Of a stretch of 42,818 bases of DNA, positions 10,200-22,319 are shown piece by piece. The translations under genes and the position numbers were made by a program. The stretch covers positions 149,050-191,867 of the forward strand of contig ML976716.1 in assembly GCA_010015655.1 (NCBI GenBank), written 5' to 3'. The stretch is from Bimuria novae-zelandiae CBS 107.79. Taxonomy: Eukaryota > Ascomycota > Dothideomycetes > Pleosporales > Didymosphaeriaceae. Under the pieces are notes generated by a model that saw only the letters and a program-made list of their open reading frames with translations, was not told the DNA's origin and ran no database searches. The first letter of the stretch is position 1; each line of letters opens with the position of its first letter.

Positions 10200-12078
10200 T
10201 AGGGGATCTACTATATAACTACGCTAAGCTATTAGTTTGTTATAGAGTATAATTACCTATAATAAGAGGTATTAATACTACTAAGTAACGTACTGCTTAA
10301 AGGGAGTTAAAGGATGTAGTTTGAAAATAGTACGCCATAGCTAGCTAGGAAAGCTAATTAGCCTGCCGCCCTTTACTTAACGAACGTGCTATACAGGCAA
10401 TCTACTACTTACGCAAAGAGGGCTATAAGAGCCCTAGCCTCTATAAGAGAGGAACCTATCCCTACTAACTATCTTAAGCACTACCTGCTCGCCTTCTCCT
10501 TACTAAAGAACTAATAACTAGCTACTCTACTCGTAGTATTAATAAAATAGCACTAAAACACCTATTTATAGCGTTAGTCTTAGAAAAGGAGATGCTGGGC
10601 AGCGCGTACGACCTATCTAAGCCCTTTATTTACTAAGAACACGAAATCCAGAGCTACGGCTCTATTACTAAGAAAAACCACGATTAAGACACTTCCCTAA
10701 AACTTGCTTATATCTAGCAAGGTATTAATAAGGACCTCTTATAACCTCCCTAGCTACCTACGTTTGCTAGTAACAACCTGATTACTACGACGCCAGAGGC
10801 CGTGATTAAGTATTTTAGGCAGGAACTAGTAAAGATTACTATAAAGCTAGTTAGCTAGCTACTTCTTTATAGTGTAGAGCGATAATAACTGCATATATAC
10901 CGCTAGATTACTACTAATACCTTGGCTAAAGGCGAAGGGCTGCATGGAGCCCTTGTTTAAGCGTAGTAAAAGATAGACAGGTTAGAAGCCTAACTTACTA
11001 AATAGGCTATAGCAGGCTCTACCCCTAATATACTAGTAACTTAATTTTATATAACTAAATTCTAAATTCTTCTTTAGACCCTAAGCTAAAGCGTCCCCTC
11101 CGCTAACAACCCGCTAAGCTCTAAGTCTAGCGAGCCTAATAACTTATGTTTTTCGCGCTTATTACTATTTAAGCCTATTACTTATCTATATACACGCTCT
11201 TTAGGCGCAAGCTAGCGTATAGTTAAATTCCTAGACCCTTTGCTGCTCTTAGACGGCAAGATAACTACGACCTTTAAGCACTAGAGGGCCTATATAGAGA
11301 ATAAACTTTGGTCTAACCGCGATTGGTTTGTGGGAGAGACTTTAGAGGATACCTAAGAGCGTATTATAGTATATATAACTACACGCACAGAGGATCCCGC
11401 CCGTAACTAACTTATAACTTTAATTAGAGCTCTACAAGACGGTGGCGAACGCATTAATAATAAATTTATAATAAATATAATAGAGCAAGCTTTTAGCGAC
11501 CTATATAAGGAGAAGAAGGCCTATTAGGTATTTATCTAACTACGCCTCCACTTTATAGCTAAGTTTACTAGCTTCTAAGTAGACTTCTTTTGCCTTACAA
11601 CGCAGCGCAAGCTACCTACTAACTAATAAGTTAAAAAGTTTTACAAGAAGCTTATAGATTAACTTTATATAAATATAGGCTATAATGTTTATCGCCTTAA
11701 GGATAATTACTTTAAGTTTATTAACATCGCCCGCGACCTCGCACGAGAGGTAGTAATTATAGACTCCTAGGTTATAGCGCGCGCTAAATAAGAATCTTAA
11801 AAGAAGGCTACTCCTACCTTAGCCACTAGGTCTCACAAGTACGCTTTAATACTAGCGTAGCCCCTTACTTACATATAGCTAACGCGCGCCGCCACTATAG
11901 CTCTAGGTAGCTAGCTTACCTGCTACTATTATAAAAAGTTAGGATATATTACTTAAGACTGCCTAAATAGCCCTGTTAATTAGAAAGCGTTAGAGGCCAG
12001 CAATTTAGCACTATAAGCTAATAAAGAGGTATACTATAAGACTAAGAACGGAGGCTTCCGCTCTTCTAATAAGGAATT
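10200..12078 (+). pseudogene. Gypsy-2 gag relic
   Basis: This would have encoded the capsid/nucleocapsid protein that packages element RNA. The plus strand shows LRKEGYKSPSLYKRGTYP near 10400. A capsid-like stretch at about 11210-11800 includes FKH, ENKLWSNRDWFVGETLED and KFYKKL. A zinc knuckle at 11921-11962 reads CYYYKKLGYITxDC, a CCHC box with Tyr replacing the second Cys and the His by C-to-T changes. Stops are frequent. The frame runs into the Gypsy-3 insertion at 12078 and resumes at 18968. Confidence 0.8.
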
Positions 12079-12464
12079 TGTATCGGCGCAGGTCACTTAA
12101 AGGATCGATGTTGGCGTATCTCCTAGTAGAGGCATGTGGGAGTGCGTGTATAAGAATGTAGCCTCGAATGAATTAAGTGCCTATAGGCCTGGTACGAAAG
12201 GATACGGAAAAGGTACTAAACTATAAAGGCCCCAAGCTCCTCTAAATATACCTCTTTCTAGATGGCTAGCTAGCACATAACTGCCATAGGTTGACCGTTG
12301 GTCTGATGGATCCGAAATAGGTCCGAATTGGATTCGTAGTTCCCCATTGGTCTGATAGATCCGAAATTGGTCCGATACGGATGAGTGTCGGTTTTCGGAT
12401 AATCTCAGATCCTGTCTTAACTAGCCAAGGGTTCTCGTGTCGACGAGCGATTGTTCCTGTTACA
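12079..12464 (-). repeat. Gypsy-3 3' LTR
   Basis: It aligns end to end with 18582-18967. The outer left part keeps C/G bases changed in the other copy (GGCGCAGGTCACTT against GGCGCAGGTTACTT), whereas the inner right part is the mutated one (CTTAACTAGCC against CTTGACTAGCC). Confidence 0.94.
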
Positions 12465-12609
12465 CTACCCCCTCCTTTATAACTTGCAGATAGTCCCTTA
12501 TCTATACCGTGTGTAAATTGTTTCGCGCGTTTTAGCTATTTCTAGTAACTAGCGCAGTTAGTAACGTTGCGGTAGTAATTATAACTCTACTAATTAGTTA
12601 ATTTCTATT
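12465..12609. promoter_or_regulatory. Gypsy-3 polypurine tract and upstream region of the antisense gene
   Basis: 12465-12478 is a pyrimidine run on the plus strand, that is, the minus-strand polypurine tract used to prime second-strand synthesis of Gypsy-3. The rest is AT-rich and lies immediately upstream of the plus-strand gene-like unit, so any promoter for it would be here or in the adjacent LTR read in reverse. Confidence 0.55.
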
Positions 12610-13155
12610 TATCTTGTTTCGCTAGTTGTGCGCGTTCGGTCGCAGCAACGTGCCTAACTATAAGTTCCCTAAGCTATCCTCTAAAAAGTGCAGCTACTGC
12701 ACCTCTTAGAACGAGAAGTATAACCCTGTAAGTATAGTAATTCTAATTCTAGTCCACTTTGATGATAGATTAGGTAGGTGCCTGACTTCGTGGAGTCTAA
12801 ATTTCGGACTTTTAGGAGGGCCTTGCGGAATTGGGAGGGGGCTAGCGGGGAGGACGCTGCTGACCTCCAACCCGCGCTTGACAAGGCTGCGAAGGACCTG
12901 GGCACAATTGTGCAGGTTACTTGGGCGGGTGAGGCTAGGCTGACTTTTGTGGAATTGCTGCTTGCGCAGTATTCTGCTTCTATGCGGGTGGAGGATTGTC
13001 TGCGGCGTGTGGAGGAGGTAGTGGATGATCTTCATGACACCATAAGGACGGCTTCGGAGGGGGGTTGGGGGAAGGGGAAGGGGAAGGGGAAGGGGAAGGC
13101 GCCTGCTGCCCTTGAGGGTGCTCTACCTGAGCCCTCTAATTTGGATAAGGAGTAG
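12610..13155 (+). CDS. Antisense Cys-motif protein gene inside Gypsy-3 (two exons, degenerate first exon)
   Basis: The unit is read opposite to pol. Exon 1 (start not identified; readable from about 12610 to 12727) contains KKCSYCTSxNEKYNPV: Cys-x2-Cys with Tyr six residues on, one transition from a third Cys. An intron follows at 12728-12777 (50 nt, GTAAGT start, TCTAAT branch-like site, TAG end). It joins in phase 0 to exon 2, 12778-13155, open for 125 codons: VPDFVESKFRTFRRALRNWE, a helical Glu/Arg-rich part with SMRVEDCLRRVEEVVDD, then five Gly-Lys units from a GGGAAG array. Exon 1 carries at least two in-frame TAGs (about 12624 and 12707); exon 2 has none although surrounding pol has many. 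Function unknown. I recall a similar cysteine block in repeat-associated fungal hypothetical proteins, but that was not checked. Confidence 0.55.
13065..13100 (+). repeat. GGGGAA simple repeat
   Basis: About five tandem GGGGAA units inside exon 2 of the antisense unit encode Gly-Lys repeats. The G-runs could form a quadruplex on the plus strand. Confidence 0.8.
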
Positions 13156-13239
13156 AATTTTGTTTTTTTTTCTTTCTTTTCTTTCTTGTACTTATTAGAA
13201 TTTAAAACTCTTAGGCCTGCTACTCTGTTCCTTGTTCCT

Positions 13240-16200
13240 ATAAGTGAATCCACTAACTTAATGCCTTTGGAGGTCTAGGGCGATTCGGATACTTGTCGTA
13301 AAATTATCTTAACTTGTGGGGGGCTCCCATAAAGTTCGATGTAAGGTACTATACCGGATCTGGGTCATGTCCTACCCACTTGACTCTGTATTTAAGGGTA
13401 TTTTAGGATAGCTTACTAGCTAAGATCTCCTTAACTTCCTATTCCTCTACTCTATTAATAGGGACACCTGGCGGTTTCGGAGCTTCTTATCCTGGCAGTG
13501 GGTCTTGAGGATCTTTATAGAGGAGATTTAGAGTAAAGACATTATAGATTCGGGACCCTAAAGGAAGTTCAAGTCTATATAAGTAATTAACTTGTTCTAT
13601 TACTTTAAATAGGCCCTCCCACTTGTCGGACAGCTTTCAGCTAGGTCTTGACACCGCAAGGTTGCGAGCGTCTAGGTAGACTATATTACTAACTTCCTAG
13701 TTGACTAGGCGACGGTGTTAATTAATTATAAATCGTATTTAGTCTTGTGCTTATTTCATATTTTCCTTCGCTAGCTGCTAAGCGGCATGCATTTGTTTAG
13801 CTAATAATTAAGCGTCTTTAATATTTAAATAATCCTGGGGTTTGGTGAATGAGGTAGGATTCTAATCCCAACTTTGACGGGGTTTGGAGCTATACAGGAT
13901 CTGGTAGGGTGACATGCCAATAGCCGAATGGGGTAGAGTGACCTGCGCTCGATCGATCAGGGGTAGAAGTAAACTCTAGTTATTCTGGTAGTAGGATACG
14001 AAGGGGCGTAGCCTCTAGTTAATATACTTGTTTATGATTTCTGTCTGGCTATCTGTCTCTTTATGGTACGCGGTAGATAGCTTCACTTTAACGCCTATGA
14101 TCTGACAAAACTCTGACCAGAATGTGGAAACAAACTGAGGACCTTGATTAGAGACAATAGACTCTAGAGTGTGTCTGAATTAGTACACCTATTGTACGAA
14201 CAAGTTAGCCATTTCGCGGGCATTAATTGATTTGTGGCAAGGAATAGATACCACTTGTTTAGACAGATAATTAATAACTACTATAATCTAATCGTATCTA
14301 GCCCTGTCCTTGGGAAATTCCTTAAAGTCGATACATAGATGTTGCATAGGCCTATTAGGGATAGGTAACAGATGTAAAAACCCTAGAGTAGGGGTCTGCC
14401 TTAGGTGTGCACGTTGGCAGGGAATGCAGTTTTATACATACTACTTATAGGTAGCTTCTATTCCCTTCTAGTAGTACTTTCGAAAGAGCAACTGGTAGGT
14501 TTTTGTATAACCTAGATAAGCCGTTGACTTCTAATCATGGATTTCCCGGATAAGGCGGGTATATAGAGTAGATTCGGGAGGGACGCACAGTCTGTCGTTA
14601 TATAGAATAAGACTATTATGAATCTAATATTTCTCTAGTAGGGACTGGCGTTCTGTAATAAATCTAAGGCGGTTCTCCTGCAGCAAGACTTCAATAAGTT
14701 AATAAGAATCCAGACTCATAATGTCTTTATCAGTTAACAAGGCGAACACGTCGACTTCGGCATTAGACTTCTTAATGTAGGTCTGGGCTAGGTCGGAGTT
14801 AATTCAGGGGTCAAGTTAATGGGGCCCTAGGAATACTTGGCTACGATTGTCATTTTAAATAGCCTTAAGGTCCGCAAGATCTTATTCTTGTTGACTTAGA
14901 ATATTGGCTCTAGCGTTGCTTTTACCTAGAGTGTATTCGATCCGGAAGTCAAACGAGGATAGCATTTTGTACTAGCAAACTTAACAAGCATTAAGGACCT
15001 TAGTAGTTATAAAGTATTCTAAGGATTAATAATCCAAAAAAACTCAGATTATAGTTCGGGTAGAAGCGAGTTCTACGCGCCACTTAATAAAGGCAGTAAT
15101 AATAGCGAATAATTCCTTATTATAGATCTCCTAGTTTAGTTCGGATCTGGTTAGGACATGACTGTAGAATGCCACTAGTTGAACTTTTCCATTCGGATGT
15201 TCCTAGGATAGTACTCCTGTAATCACTCCGTCTAATGCGTCTGTTTCTACCCTAGTAGGTAGTTTAGGGTCGAAGTGATAGAGGGTGGGGATGGCCAGTA
15301 ACGCCTGTTTAATTTGCTAGAAGGCGACTTCACACTCCAAACTCTATTTAAATAGGATTTAAGGACTTTGCAGGGTACTGATAGGTTTCGCAATATAGGA
15401 GAAGTCCTTAACAAATTGCTAATAGAACCTAGCAAATCTAAGGAACGACTTCACACCTGTTACGGTCGTGGGGGCTTTCTAGTTCCGTAGTGCTTCTACC
15501 TTGGCTGGATCTACCTCCATACCAGTATTAGTAAGGATATAACCTAGGTATCGGGTCCGAGTCACATGGAATTCACTTTTAAGGATGTCGACTTGGAGGC
15601 CAGCTTTCCAGAGACAATCTAACACCTTCTAAACGTGCTTAATGTGTTCCTCGACGGTGTCAGAATAAATAAGGATGTTATCTAGGTACGCAATGTAAAA
15701 GTTGTCGAGATAATTAATAAAAACGTTATTTATATATTACTAGTAGGTGGCTAGTCTATTATATAACCTAAAAGGCAATACCTTGCACTTGTAAGATCTA
15801 TATTAAGTCTAAAACGTAGTGTACTCTTCTAATTTAGGATCTATGCGAATTTTATTAAAAGTAGCTTAGATATTAAATTTAGTAAATATCTTAGCCTTAG
15901 AGGGGCGAGCCAAAAGTTCGTTAATTCTCGGAATTAGGTAGGAGTCCTTTCGGGTCAAAAGGTTAAGTTTGCGATAGTCTATATATATTCGAAAATCTCT
16001 GTTTGGCTTTCGTACACAAAGGATGGGAGACGCGAAAGGGCTTTAACTATACTTAATAAATTCCTTTTAAAGATGTTCTAAAACGTACTTTTTAATAGCC
16101 TCTAGTTCTTCCAGACTGGATTTATATAGAGGACTATAGTTATTCGGAAGGGGTTTAGTGAGCATAATCTTATAGTCATATAGTTGGCGCGGGGGCAGCT

Positions 16201-18570
16201 TATCGGCCGCAGTCTTGCTAAACACATCCCGATACTAATAGTATATCTAGGGAAGTCGTTCTTTAATAAAATAAGCATTCTTAGAATCTTTAGCGTGGCG
16301 TTAAGTTCGTATATAGTCTAATAAGCGTTCGATTTCGTACAGAGAAGTAGTAAAGAATTCGTTAACTGGCTTTTTCATGTTAAAGTAAAAGGCGTTTGCT
16401 AAGATGAGAGTAATTGTGGGCATCCGCATCGCCTGCGGAGCGGATGCAGAACGGGCAGGTTTTAGAGCGGGATCCTGAGAAATTAGGGGTACTGTCTTCC
16501 TACTTGGAGGGAGAGGATAAGGCAGTCGAATGAGGCCCTTAATGCGATTAACTATGGGGCTGTTCTTTATCTAATATTGTTCCTGTTCCTATAGGATATC
16601 CCGGCGACGAATGTCTTGCTGCACCTCTAAGTTCCGAATTAGCTATTCTAGCTACATCAAGATAGTTTTAGAGAGATCGTAGGTCTTAGAATACTTTGCT
16701 AGCTATAAGATCCAATTCCGCTCCGTATCTAATTAAAGCTTAAAGCGCTTAAGCCATTAGAGTCCCAGGATGCAGTCCTGTGTTCCCAAGTCTATTACCA
16801 TAAAGGGGCAGTTATAGATCGTTCGCCTATCTATCCTTATGTGCAAACGAATGTATCGGTCCACTAAGGCACGAATCTTATTTAAGAACCCTCGAACTAT
16901 AACGCGGTACGATAGTTTTTGGATAAGAACATAAAGTGACTAAGATAAAGAAGCTGTAATTTAAGAATTAATAAAAAGAAAATCTTGGGCACTAGTGTTA
17001 ACAAGGGCATTAAGTTAGATCCCGTACCCGTTCGAACGGAGTATAAGGGGGGTTCAAAAGTAAGGACCTCCTAGTAACTTTAACAAATCTATATTAGAAA
17101 GGTCGTACTTACTTATACCTAGGGCGGAGGCTTTTCTTAGGCGTCTTCGTTTCCCGGGGATGCTTCCTTATCCGCATTAACGTATTCTTAATTAGAGTCT
17201 AGTTCTACTCTAATCTCGCGGACGCGGGGTTGAGGGCAATCTCTAATAAAGTGTCTTAACTTTTTACAGTTATAGTAGGTGTTAGAACTTGTCTGTATTA
17301 TTAGAGGTTACAATAACAGGACTGTCCTGTCTTAGGGCGCATTCGGAGTAGATTCCTTAATAGGCCTGTATAGTACCTTAGTTAGGGTACTAGGGTGAAT
17401 TTCTTCCTTATAGTTCTTCTAACGTAGAGGTTGATTTATACTAGTTATAGAGTAGGTAAAAGGACTTGTTAGTGTATTCCGCGTTTCTGAGTTAAAGGCT
17501 GTTAGGTGGGCCACTATTTTCTTAAAGGAATTATTCTATAGGTGCTTAAACCCTATATTTAGAGCCCTTAAGGATAGTGTTATCTTTTCCCACAAGAATA
17601 GAGACTATTTATCCTTATAAACTCTGCCTTGGATTACTACACTAATGAACTTAGCCTTAAAGGCAGGAAAAGTTTTCTTAGAGGTTATCTCTAAGCGTTA
17701 GAACGTGGTCTAGTACTCAGCTTCCTTGTTACTAGATATAAAGAAGGATAATAGTAGTTTAATCATCTCCTTAGCATTCTTAAACCGTAACGTATCCGAA
17801 GTAGCTAGGTACTGGGGTTCCAAATATTCGCGAGCGGTACTAGAAGTATATCCCTACACTAATGCCATGCGAGCGCGTTCACTTAGATAGTAATCTATGT
17901 TAATCTCGAGACGGTCCCTAATTAATACTTACTATTAAGGAAAGATAGGTTCTTTCCTATTAATTAAGGATTCTATCTTAGGAGTTCGCTTAGATAGCTT
18001 TACTATAATAGTGGCGGGAGATTCGGACTAGTATCGGAGGGCTGTTGGGGGTGATTTAATTATAGGCCAGGCTTGGTCCCTGGCTTAGGATTTTTTAGTT
18101 AATTGCTCTAGTTATGCTTGCATTTAACGCAATTAGTTCTAAAGAGCTATTACTAAGTTAGCGGATTAAACTAAATCGGCTTCGGGTCTAATAATAGGAT
18201 TATCTAGAGTATTATCGCTTTCTTCGTCTTCTTCGCTCTTCGAAGGTTCTAGGGGTGGCTGATGGTCTCCCTAAGTCTGACTCCGGGCCGCCTGCCGTGC
18301 CGTTTTTGACGATGCTAAAGCAGACATTAACGTTTAATTTTAAGTTTATAGGTTATTAGTAGTTACCACTTTTCTACCTTAGCGTAACTTTACGCGACTT
18401 TTCCAAAGTTAACCTAATTCGTCTATAATTAGGAGTTCTAAACCTAAAGGCTTTAGTTGGTAGGAGGTCTCTAGAATCCTGTCTATAGAGAAAACTAGGG
18501 ACGCGCCAACGCGGGTCCGTTCCGTTCTTATAGCGATATTCTTTAAAGCCATTACTAGCGGTAGCGACCT
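13240..18570 (-). pseudogene. Gypsy-3 gag-pol relic (gag, PR, RT, RNase H, IN, chromodomain)
   Basis: Minus strand, from right to left. The zinc knuckle YYNCKKLRHFIRDC (17236-17277) is a CCHC with Tyr at the first Cys. Protease ALVNTSAQDF is near 17000 (Asn at the catalytic Asp). RT has IYIDYRKLN near 15970 and AYLDNILIYSDTVEEHIKHV near 15690 (the YxDD box reads YLDN). RNase H region ETDALDGVITGVLS is near 15240. Integrase ESIVSNQGPQFVSTFWSEF is near 14150. The chromodomain near 13290-13470 includes KYRVKWVGHDPDP and PHKLR. Stops are scattered but sparse, so this is the least decayed Gypsy here. A chromodomain would direct insertion to heterochromatin. Confidence 0.88.
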
Positions 18571-18581
18571 TTTCCGTATAA

Positions 18582-18967
18582 TGTATCGGCGCAGGTTACT
18601 TAAAGGATTAATATTAGCGTATCTCTTAGTAGAGGCATGTAGGAGTGCGTGTATAAGAATGTAGCCTTAAATGAATTAAGTGCCTATAGGCCTGGTACGA
18701 AAGGATATGGAAAAGGTACTAAACTACAAAGGCCCCAAGCTCCTCTAAATACACCTCTTCCTAGATGGCTAGCTAGCACATAACTGCCATAGGTTGACCG
18801 TCGGTCTGATGGATCCGAAATAGGTCTGAATCGGATTCGTAGTTCCCCATCGGTCTGATAGATCCGAAATTGGTCCGATACGGATGAGTGTCGGTTTTCG
18901 GATGATCTCGGATCCTGTCTTGACTAGCCAAGGGTTCTCGTGTCGACGAGCGATTGTTCCTGTTACA
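18582..18967 (-). repeat. Gypsy-3 5' LTR
   Basis: 386 bp, ending TGTTACA next to the GAATT target duplication. The inner left part carries C-to-T changes (GGATTAATATTAGCG against GGATCGATGTTGGCG in the other copy) while the outer right part is clean. Confidence 0.94.
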
Positions 18968-21900
18968 GAATTAGGAAAAGTATTACTTTAGGGGAAGTCT
19001 CCTTCCTAGAGAATCCTATAGGAGCTGCTAGCATATAAGACTTCTTATTTAGCGAAAGTGCTTTCACTCTGCCCTGCCACATCTTAACGAACGGGCTAGC
19101 GATTAAGTTAAAGGCTCTTATTAACACAGGCGTAGGTAGCTATGTCCTAGTCTACTTTAAACACCTCCGCACAATTAAGAAGGGACTTAAGGTATCTATT
19201 AAAAGCATAGAAGCTATTCCCCTGGCTAGATATAATAGTTAACTAAACGGGCAGGTGAATAAGCACTTCTAGGCTAACCTAGTACTAGATAGCCACCGCC
19301 TTACTACTCACTTTATACCCTGCGACACTAGTCGCCACGACCTTATAGTTGGCCGCAAGCTTCTCGAGGAAGCTAACATTTAGATTAACTATAAGTAGTA
19401 GATACTTAAGTAGCTAGACATAATATAGATTAACTATAAACAAGATATTATTATCCTAACGCGGGGCATAGCTACAGGAATTAATTCTAAGTATTAGGCA
19501 GATACTAACTAACGTAATAAGCTTATAGACGTGGCTATTATATAGCATATCTACCGCTTATTATAGCAATCCCCTTAGCGTCGTACCTACCAGAAGAACC
19601 TAGTAAAGATAAAGGAGTAGCTCCGCTACTAAGCGCTGCTATTACAAGAGTAGTAGCTAACTCGCCCTAAACCTATCTCCCGCGAGGACCTCGCCAAGGC
19701 AGGCCTTAAAATTAATATTATAAAAGCTACGGCATTTATAATTAATACGCGTTAAAAAGAGACAGTTATTAGCTATATTAGTGTTTACGAAGTAGAGAAG
19801 CTAATCTAAGACCATAAGGAGGAGCTAGGCTAGACAAACCTACTAGACCTAGACAAAGAACTCCGCCAGCTTCTTATAAAAAAGTTACCATTCCTAGGCT
19901 ATGCGGGCGCTACCCTAGCTTACTTCTTAAAGAAGGACTCTAATATACTACCTCTACACCGCGACGGCGTTAATTATAACATTAAGCTAACCGCGGATAA
20001 CATACTAATATTAAGCCTACTATATAGTAAGTCTCTAGAGCAGTTATAGCTTGTTAAGGATTACCTAAATAACCACCTCTAACGCGGCGTTATTACTTAT
20101 AGCAACGCGCCCTACGCCTTACTAGTACTATTTACTAAGAAGCCTAGAGAGGGGTGGCGATTTTGTGTTAACTATCGCAAGCTTAATGCTATTACAAAAA
20201 AAGATATCTATCCTATTCTACTTATCTAAGAGACCCTTGCGAGGCTCGCCCGTGCTAAGATATTTACTAAGCTAGACGTATAGCAGGCATTTTATTATAT
20301 TTAACTAGACAAGGAAGTAGAGGACCTAACCACGTTTTATACACGCTATAGTAACTACAAGTATCGTATGCTCTTATTTAGTCTTTATAATAGATCTATC
20401 ACCTTCTAGCGATATATTAATAAGGTACTATATGGCCTACTTAACGACTTTTGCACAGCATATCTAGACAATATCCTTATCTACTTAGAGGATCCACTGC
20501 ACTATAAGGAGCATGTTACGCAGGTGCTTAAACGACTCCGCGACGCTAGTTTGCAAGCAGACATTAAGAAGAGCAAGTTTATAGTAACTAGGACAAAGTT
20601 CCTTAGCCTTATTATTAGCACTTAAGGCATTTAAAAGGACCTAGAGAAGATTACTGCTGTGCAGGACTAGCCTATACCTATATTAGTTAAAAGTATATAG
20701 TTATTTTTAGGCTTCTATAACTTCTACCAAACCTTCCTTAAGGACTATAGACGCATTGTTAGACTACTTATAAAGCTCCTTAAGAAGGGCGCCTAATATA
20801 CCTTTAAAAAGCAAGAGCTTGCAGCCTTTTAGTAAGTTAAAGACCTTATACTATTAGATAACGTACTTGCTTACTACTCTCCCTATCGCGTCACACGCAT
20901 AGAAATAAACGTAAGTAATAGTATTATTACTAGCGTACTCTCTTAGCTGCAGGACGACGGACTTTAGCAACCTATAGCCTTCTATTCTAAGATAATGAGC
21001 GACCCGCAGATGAACTATAATATACACGATAAAGAGATACTAGCCATAATCTATAGCTTTAAAGAATGGAGATCTTAGCTTATTAGTCTATAGACGACTG
21101 AGCCCTTTAGCGCTATTACTAACTATTAAGCGCTAGAGTACTTCTTTACTAAACGTAAGCTTACTCCTCGACAGATGCGCTAGGCTATAATAGTAGCTAA
21201 TTTTAACCTAAAGCTTACCTACTAACTAGGCACTACTAACGTAGTGGCTAACGCGCTATCACGCAAGCAGGAGGAACTATAAACTTAAAAGGAAAAGGAT
21301 AAGATAGCTTACATAAGGGTCTTCTTATAGACTAAGTAGCTAGACGTTAATATAGTGCAAGAAGCCACAACCTAACTTACTAACCTAACTACTTAAGGAT
21401 TACAGGGCTAGGAGCTTAAGAACGCTATAATAGACACCTTTCTAGCCTCTCCCTTTATAGAGGATCCTCATGCCCTCGTCGATTAGGTAATTAAGGTAAA
21501 CCAGAATCACGATAGCCTACAAAAGCTGCGGGAAAAAGCTCTATCTAATAACTAAGGACTATAGAAGCTAAATAATTAAGATCTACTTTTATATAAAGAT
21601 TGGCTAGTTATCCTAGCAGTTAACTTCCTACGCACCTACTTAATCTAAGCCACCTATGCTACGTAGCTTACTACTTACCTAGGAAAAAGGAAGATAGCGA
21701 AGCTACTTAGAGATTAGTACTACTAGCCAAATCTAGCGAAGGATGTGGACACCTATATCGCCGCCTATAAGGCTTGTTAATAGAGTTATACGCCCCGCGA
21801 CCGCACCCTAGGACTACTTAAGCTATTACTAATACTAGAGCAAGCATAGTAGGACGTTTTAATAGACTTTAAGTTATTCCTACCTGACAAGAAAGGGTAT

Positions 21901-22018
21901 AATAACGCCTTTATTATAATTAACTGCTTAAGTAAGCGCTGCTTCTTACTACCTTGCCATAAGACAACCACGGCGGAACAGGCTATAGATATGTACTATT
22001 GCTACATCTAGCGCGTGT
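18968..22018 (+). pseudogene. Gypsy-2 pol relic, first part (PR, RT, RNase H, IN N-terminal half)
   Basis: It continues the frame broken at 12078. The protease block LINTGVGSYVLV near 19115 has Asn at the catalytic Asp. RT begins near 19990 with [19 protein letters not shown]. The catalytic box AYLDNILIYLEDPLHYKEHV is near 20460 (YLDN for YLDD). RNase H includes [20 protein letters not shown] near 21010. Integrase follows with a CHKTTTAEQAID block near 21955. The sequence is cut by Copia-1 at 22018 and resumes at 27342. TAG/TAA at expected Gln and Trp codons mark RIP. Confidence 0.88.
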
Positions 22019-22242
22019 TGTCCGATTATATGGCCTCTATCTATTATGGATATAAGGCTGGAGCACTCTCTCTTTTATACTATTCTAAATAGGGCTAGCG
22101 CTATAGCGGCACTTATTTAGAGCCTCGTACACATCTGCATTCTAGACACAGACAGAACACGAACATTATTAATAAATTATTATAACCATTAATTCTCATC
22201 ATTGCATTATCTTAAAGTGACAGAACATTATTAAATCTAATA
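22019..22242 (+). repeat. Copia-1 5' LTR and adjacent primer-binding site
   Basis: It starts TGTCCGATTATATGG and ends CTAATA where the 3' LTR ends CTGACA. The first bases after it, ATTAAGAGTC at 22243-22252, are complementary to GACTCTTAAT, the anticodon-loop region of tRNA-Lys(CUU). This suggests priming by an internally cleaved tRNA, as in Drosophila copia. Confidence 0.85.
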
Positions 22243-22319
22243 ATTAAGAGTCTCACTACCTTAACTAAACTTTAAAAAAGGACAATGTCGCTGTTAACAC
22301 TCCGCGACTCAATAATCAT

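Larger units (their letters stand above)
12079..18967 (-). mobile_element. Gypsy-3: chromodomain LTR retrotransposon with an antisense gene
   Basis: The 6889-bp element has LTRs of 386 bp (12079-12464, 18582-18967) and TSD GAATT (12074-12078, 18968-18972). The minus-strand polypurine tract AAAGGAGGGGGTAG (12465-12478) beside the left LTR makes that the 3' LTR. Minus-strand relics run gag, protease, RT, RNase H, integrase, chromodomain. Between the chromodomain and the polypurine tract lies about 780 bp with a plus-strand gene-like unit (12610-13155). RIP is milder than in Gypsy-1. Confidence 0.94.

Noticed and set aside
16420..16447. Perfect 8-bp inverted repeat GCATCCGC..GCGGATGC as a regulatory hairpin
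   Set aside because: It lies inside the Gypsy-3 pol frame in an open coding stretch and has no terminator or site context.
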